Positions 4,329-6,188 of a stretch of DNA of 6,188 nucleotides are shown here, piece by piece. The DNA comes from Anaerolineales bacterium (GTDB lineage Bacteria; Chloroflexota; Anaerolineae; Anaerolineales; Villigracilaceae). The notes beneath the pieces were generated by a model that saw only the letters and a list, made by a program, of their open reading frames with translations, did not search any database and was not told the origin of the DNA. Numbering within the stretch: the stretch's first letter is position 1; every line of letters begins with the position of its first letter. Made by a program: the position numbers and the translations under genes. The stretch spans positions 1 to 6,188 of the forward strand of contig JAICQC010000280.1 in assembly GCA_025938055.1 (NCBI GenBank), read 5' to 3'.

Positions 4329-6029
4329 TCAGCCTGTTTTCAAGCCATTTGCATTCACTCCAGCCTTCGCCGCGTAGTCGCTGTAGCCGCCGATGAACTC
4401 GGTGACCTTCCCATCCTCCAGCGCGAAGATGCGGTTAACGGTGCGGTCCAGGAAGTAACGGTCGTGCGAAATGACCAGCACCGTCCCGTTGAAATCGTTC
4501 AGTGCGTTCTCCAGCACTTCCGCAGAGGCGATATCCAGGTTGTTGGTAGGCTCGTCGAGCAGGAGGAAATTTGCCCCCGAGAGAACAAGTAACGCCAGCT
4601 GGAGCCGGCTGCGCTCTCCACCTGAAAGCGACCCGATCCGCTGGGTCGCCTGCTGGTAGCTGAACAGGTAGCGGATGAGGAAGGAAACAGCATTCGATTC
4701 GCTCATGTTTCCCGCAAGGCGCACTGCGTCGATCAGCGTCTGGTTGAAATCCAATGTGTCATGTTCTTGCGCATAGTAACCAACCTTAACACTTGGACCA
4801 ATCTTGATCTCTCCGGTCGTGGGTCCTTCCCCTCCAAGGATCAGCCGCAGCAGCACGGACTTACCCGCGCCGTTCGCGCCGATGAGACCCACGCGCTCGC
4901 CATGCCGGATCATGAAGTTGAGGTTATCGAGAATAATTCTGTCCCGCACCTCGACAGGCGCGGGGTACGACGCAAGCGCAGGAACCTGCTCAGGCAGGAA
5001 TGATTTTCTCACGTCCACAAACTCCAGCACCTGGTTCGACCCGCGCCAGCCGTTCAGCGTCAGTCCCATTTTGCGGCGCTCGAGGAGCGGTCGCTCGATC
5101 TTGTCCATCCTCTCGATGCGAGCTTCCATATTGTGGATGCGAGTCGCAAATTTATCGTTGAAGACGACCCACTGCCTGTAGCGGTTGAGTGCCATTTCCA
5201 GCCGTGCGATCTCCCGCTGTTGGACCTGATACAGTTCCTCCTGCCGCGCCAGGCTTTCTTCTTTGTCGATAATGTATTCCGTGTAGTTTCCGATAAATGT
5301 TGTGATCCTGCCATCCTCGATCTCGGCGATGTGCGTGGCAACGGCATCCAGAATGTAGCGGTCATGCGAAATGATCACAACCGCGCCGGGATAATCGGTG
5401 ATTAGTTTTTCCAGGTATGCCTTTCCCGGCATGTCGAGGTGGTTATCGGGTTCATCCAGCAACAGCACAGACGGGCGCGCCAGCATCAGCCGCGTCAGCC
5501 CGATCAGTTTCTTCTGCCCACCACTCAACGCACGGATGGGTTTCTCGAAGTCGGATTCCGGCAAGCCTAGCCCGCGCAATAGCTCTCGCACGCGGGAAGC
5601 ATAGTTCTTCCCGCCGATGGACTCGTATTCCTCCAGCAGCTTGTGCTGGGCATCGAGGGCGCGTTCCAGTGACTTCGGGTTGTTGTACACCTGCGGATCA
5701 CCCAGCTTGTTTTCGATGCGCTGTAATTCCATTTCGATCTCGGCGACGCGTGGATTGCCATCCAGCGCCAGCGCCAAGGCAGTTTTTTCAGGCTCGAACT
5801 CCGGATGCTGAGGAAGGTAGCCAACCGTCACGCCTTTGGCTTTGATGACGGCTCCGCCCTTTTCCGGGGAGTGTTCTCCTGTGATCAGCCTGAACAGGGA
5901 AGACTTCCCGGCTCCGTTCGGACCGATGAGACCGATCTTCTGGTCATGCTGGACCTCCCAGTTCAGGTTGCGGAAAATAGCATGAGCACCAAGGATGAGG
6001 GTAGCATTTGAAACTGTGATCGAGATCAT
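4329..6029 (-). CDS. ABC-F family ATPase (tandem ATP-binding cassettes, ribosome-associated type)
   Basis: Length 566 residues with two ATP-binding cassettes and no membrane segment, the plan of ABC-F proteins that act on the ribosome in translation control or antibiotic protection rather than in transport. Cassette 1 has Walker A GPNGAGKSS (36-44), signature LSGGQKK (168-174), Walker B LLLDEP (189-194) and SHDR (221-224). Cassette 2 has GANGAGKS (384-391), LSGGERS (468-474), LLLDEP (489-494) and SHDR (521-524). Both catalytic glutamates (193, 492) are present. The charged helical linker (about 240-335) should be the interdomain arm reaching the ribosomal tRNA sites. Cassette 1 reads DEPDNHLD where DEPTNHLD is usual. 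ATG at 6029-6027 has GGAG (6038-6035) at 5-nt spacing. The subfamily (Uup-, EttA- or YbiT-like, or resistance type) cannot be settled by eye. Confidence 0.93.
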   Translation of the reverse strand: MISITVSNATLILGAHAIFRNLNWEVQHDQKIGLIGPNGAGKSSLFRLITGEHSPEKGGAVIKAKGVTVGYLPQHPEFEPEKTALALALDGNPRVAEIEMELQRIENKLGDPQVYNNPKSLERALDAQHKLLEEYESIGGKNYASRVRELLRGLGLPESDFEKPIRALSGGQKKLIGLTRLMLARPSVLLLDEPDNHLDMPGKAYLEKLITDYPGAVVIISHDRYILDAVATHIAEIEDGRITTFIGNYTEYIIDKEESLARQEELYQVQQREIARLEMALNRYRQWVVFNDKFATRIHNMEARIERMDKIERPLLERRKMGLTLNGWRGSNQVLEFVDVRKSFLPEQVPALASYPAPVEVRDRIILDNLNFMIRHGERVGLIGANGAGKSVLLRLILGGEGPTTGEIKIGPSVKVGYYAQEHDTLDFNQTLIDAVRLAGNMSESNAVSFLIRYLFSYQQATQRIGSLSGGERSRLQLALLVLSGANFLLLDEPTNNLDIASAEVLENALNDFNGTVLVISHDRYFLDRTVNRIFALEDGKVTEFIGGYSDYAAKAGVNANGLKTG

Positions 6030-6041
6030 GAGTACTCCAAA

Positions 6042-6050
6042 ATTCTATCA
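6042..6050 (-). promoter_or_regulatory. Weak candidate extended -10 box before the ABC-F gene
   Basis: On the minus strand, TGATAGAAT (6050-6042) fits the TG-N-TATAAT pattern with one mismatch. There is no recognisable -35 box. The predicted start near 6035 would fall inside the GGAG ribosome site, leaving a very short leader, so the true promoter may lie elsewhere. Confidence 0.25.
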
Positions 6051-6052
6051 AA

Positions 6053-6114
6053 AGACCTGACAGGTTTTCTGCACTTGGACAGGTCAGTTGTCTCTTATAA
6101 AACCTGTCAGGTCT
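6053..6114. repeat. 16-bp inverted repeat of the ACCTGACAGGT family in the ABC-F leader
   Basis: The arm at 6053-6068 (AGACCTGACAGGTTTT) is the exact reverse complement of 6099-6114, with a 30-nt spacer. Each arm is itself nearly palindromic (ACCTG-A-CAGGT), and the spacer holds a further part copy, ACAGGTC (6079-6085). On the minus strand the hairpin is followed by only TTT, so termination would be weak. It lies 24 bp before the ABC-F start codon. The same core occurs at 1-21, so a dispersed repeat is more likely than a gene-specific switch. Confidence 0.7.
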
Positions 6115-6125
6115 GTACTGGGACT

Positions 6126-6162
6126 TAAACAAAAACGCCGTGGCGCTGCAGCGCCACGGCGT
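6126..6162 (-). terminator. Strong terminator of a minus-strand gene lying beyond the right edge
   Basis: Bases 6135-6162 form a perfect 28-bp palindrome, folding as a 12-bp GC-rich stem with a TGCA loop. On the minus strand it is followed by TTTTTGTTT. Nothing similar follows on the plus strand. The gene it closes must lie right of the window; TAA at 6188-6186 could be its stop codon, but this cannot be confirmed. The remaining bases to 6188 show no other feature. Confidence 0.85.
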
Positions 6163-6188
6163 CAGAAAGCATAAGAAACGTTTACTTA

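Overview
The window looks like chromosomal DNA of a Chloroflexota bacterium, probably of the class Anaerolineae. This is inferred from protein style and was not checked by any search: an N-terminal zinc ribbon followed by a membrane segment, Thr/Pro-rich spacers and LysM domains; a long two-part ArsR-type regulator; and intergenic DNA with short self-complementary repeats of the ACCTGACAGGT and ACCTTGCGAAGGT kind. No tRNA, rRNA, CRISPR array, transposase or phage gene was seen.

All five well-supported genes lie on the minus strand, so transcription runs from right to left. At the right edge (6126-6162) a strong minus-strand terminator closes a gene lying outside the window. A repeat-derived hairpin follows (6053-6114), then an ABC-F ATPase gene (4329-6029). 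Next is a membrane-anchored zinc-ribbon/LysM protein (3076-4248), probably with its own extended -10 promoter and an almost leaderless mRNA, closed by a good terminator at 3021-3056. Immediately after that terminator comes a consensus-like promoter with a 22-bp palindrome at the expected transcript start. It drives a 372-residue ArsR-type regulator (1822-2940) and a closely spaced 80-residue protein of unknown function (1556-1798). After a 200-bp gap comes a 414-residue MFS exporter (111-1355). The left edge holds two more inverted repeats.

The parts are mostly ordinary: an exporter, a ribosome-associated ATPase, an envelope protein and a local regulator. Two things deserve attention. First, the leader of the MFS gene holds an 18-codon open reading frame with its own Shine-Dalgarno sequence, a hairpin that covers that sequence, and two alternative pairings around its 3' half. 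This is what a translation-coupled attenuator would look like, but it is unproven. Second, the regulator promoter carries a textbook-shaped autoregulatory operator, and the regulator is paired with an uncharacterised small protein. I see no clear evidence of a wholly new multi-gene system.
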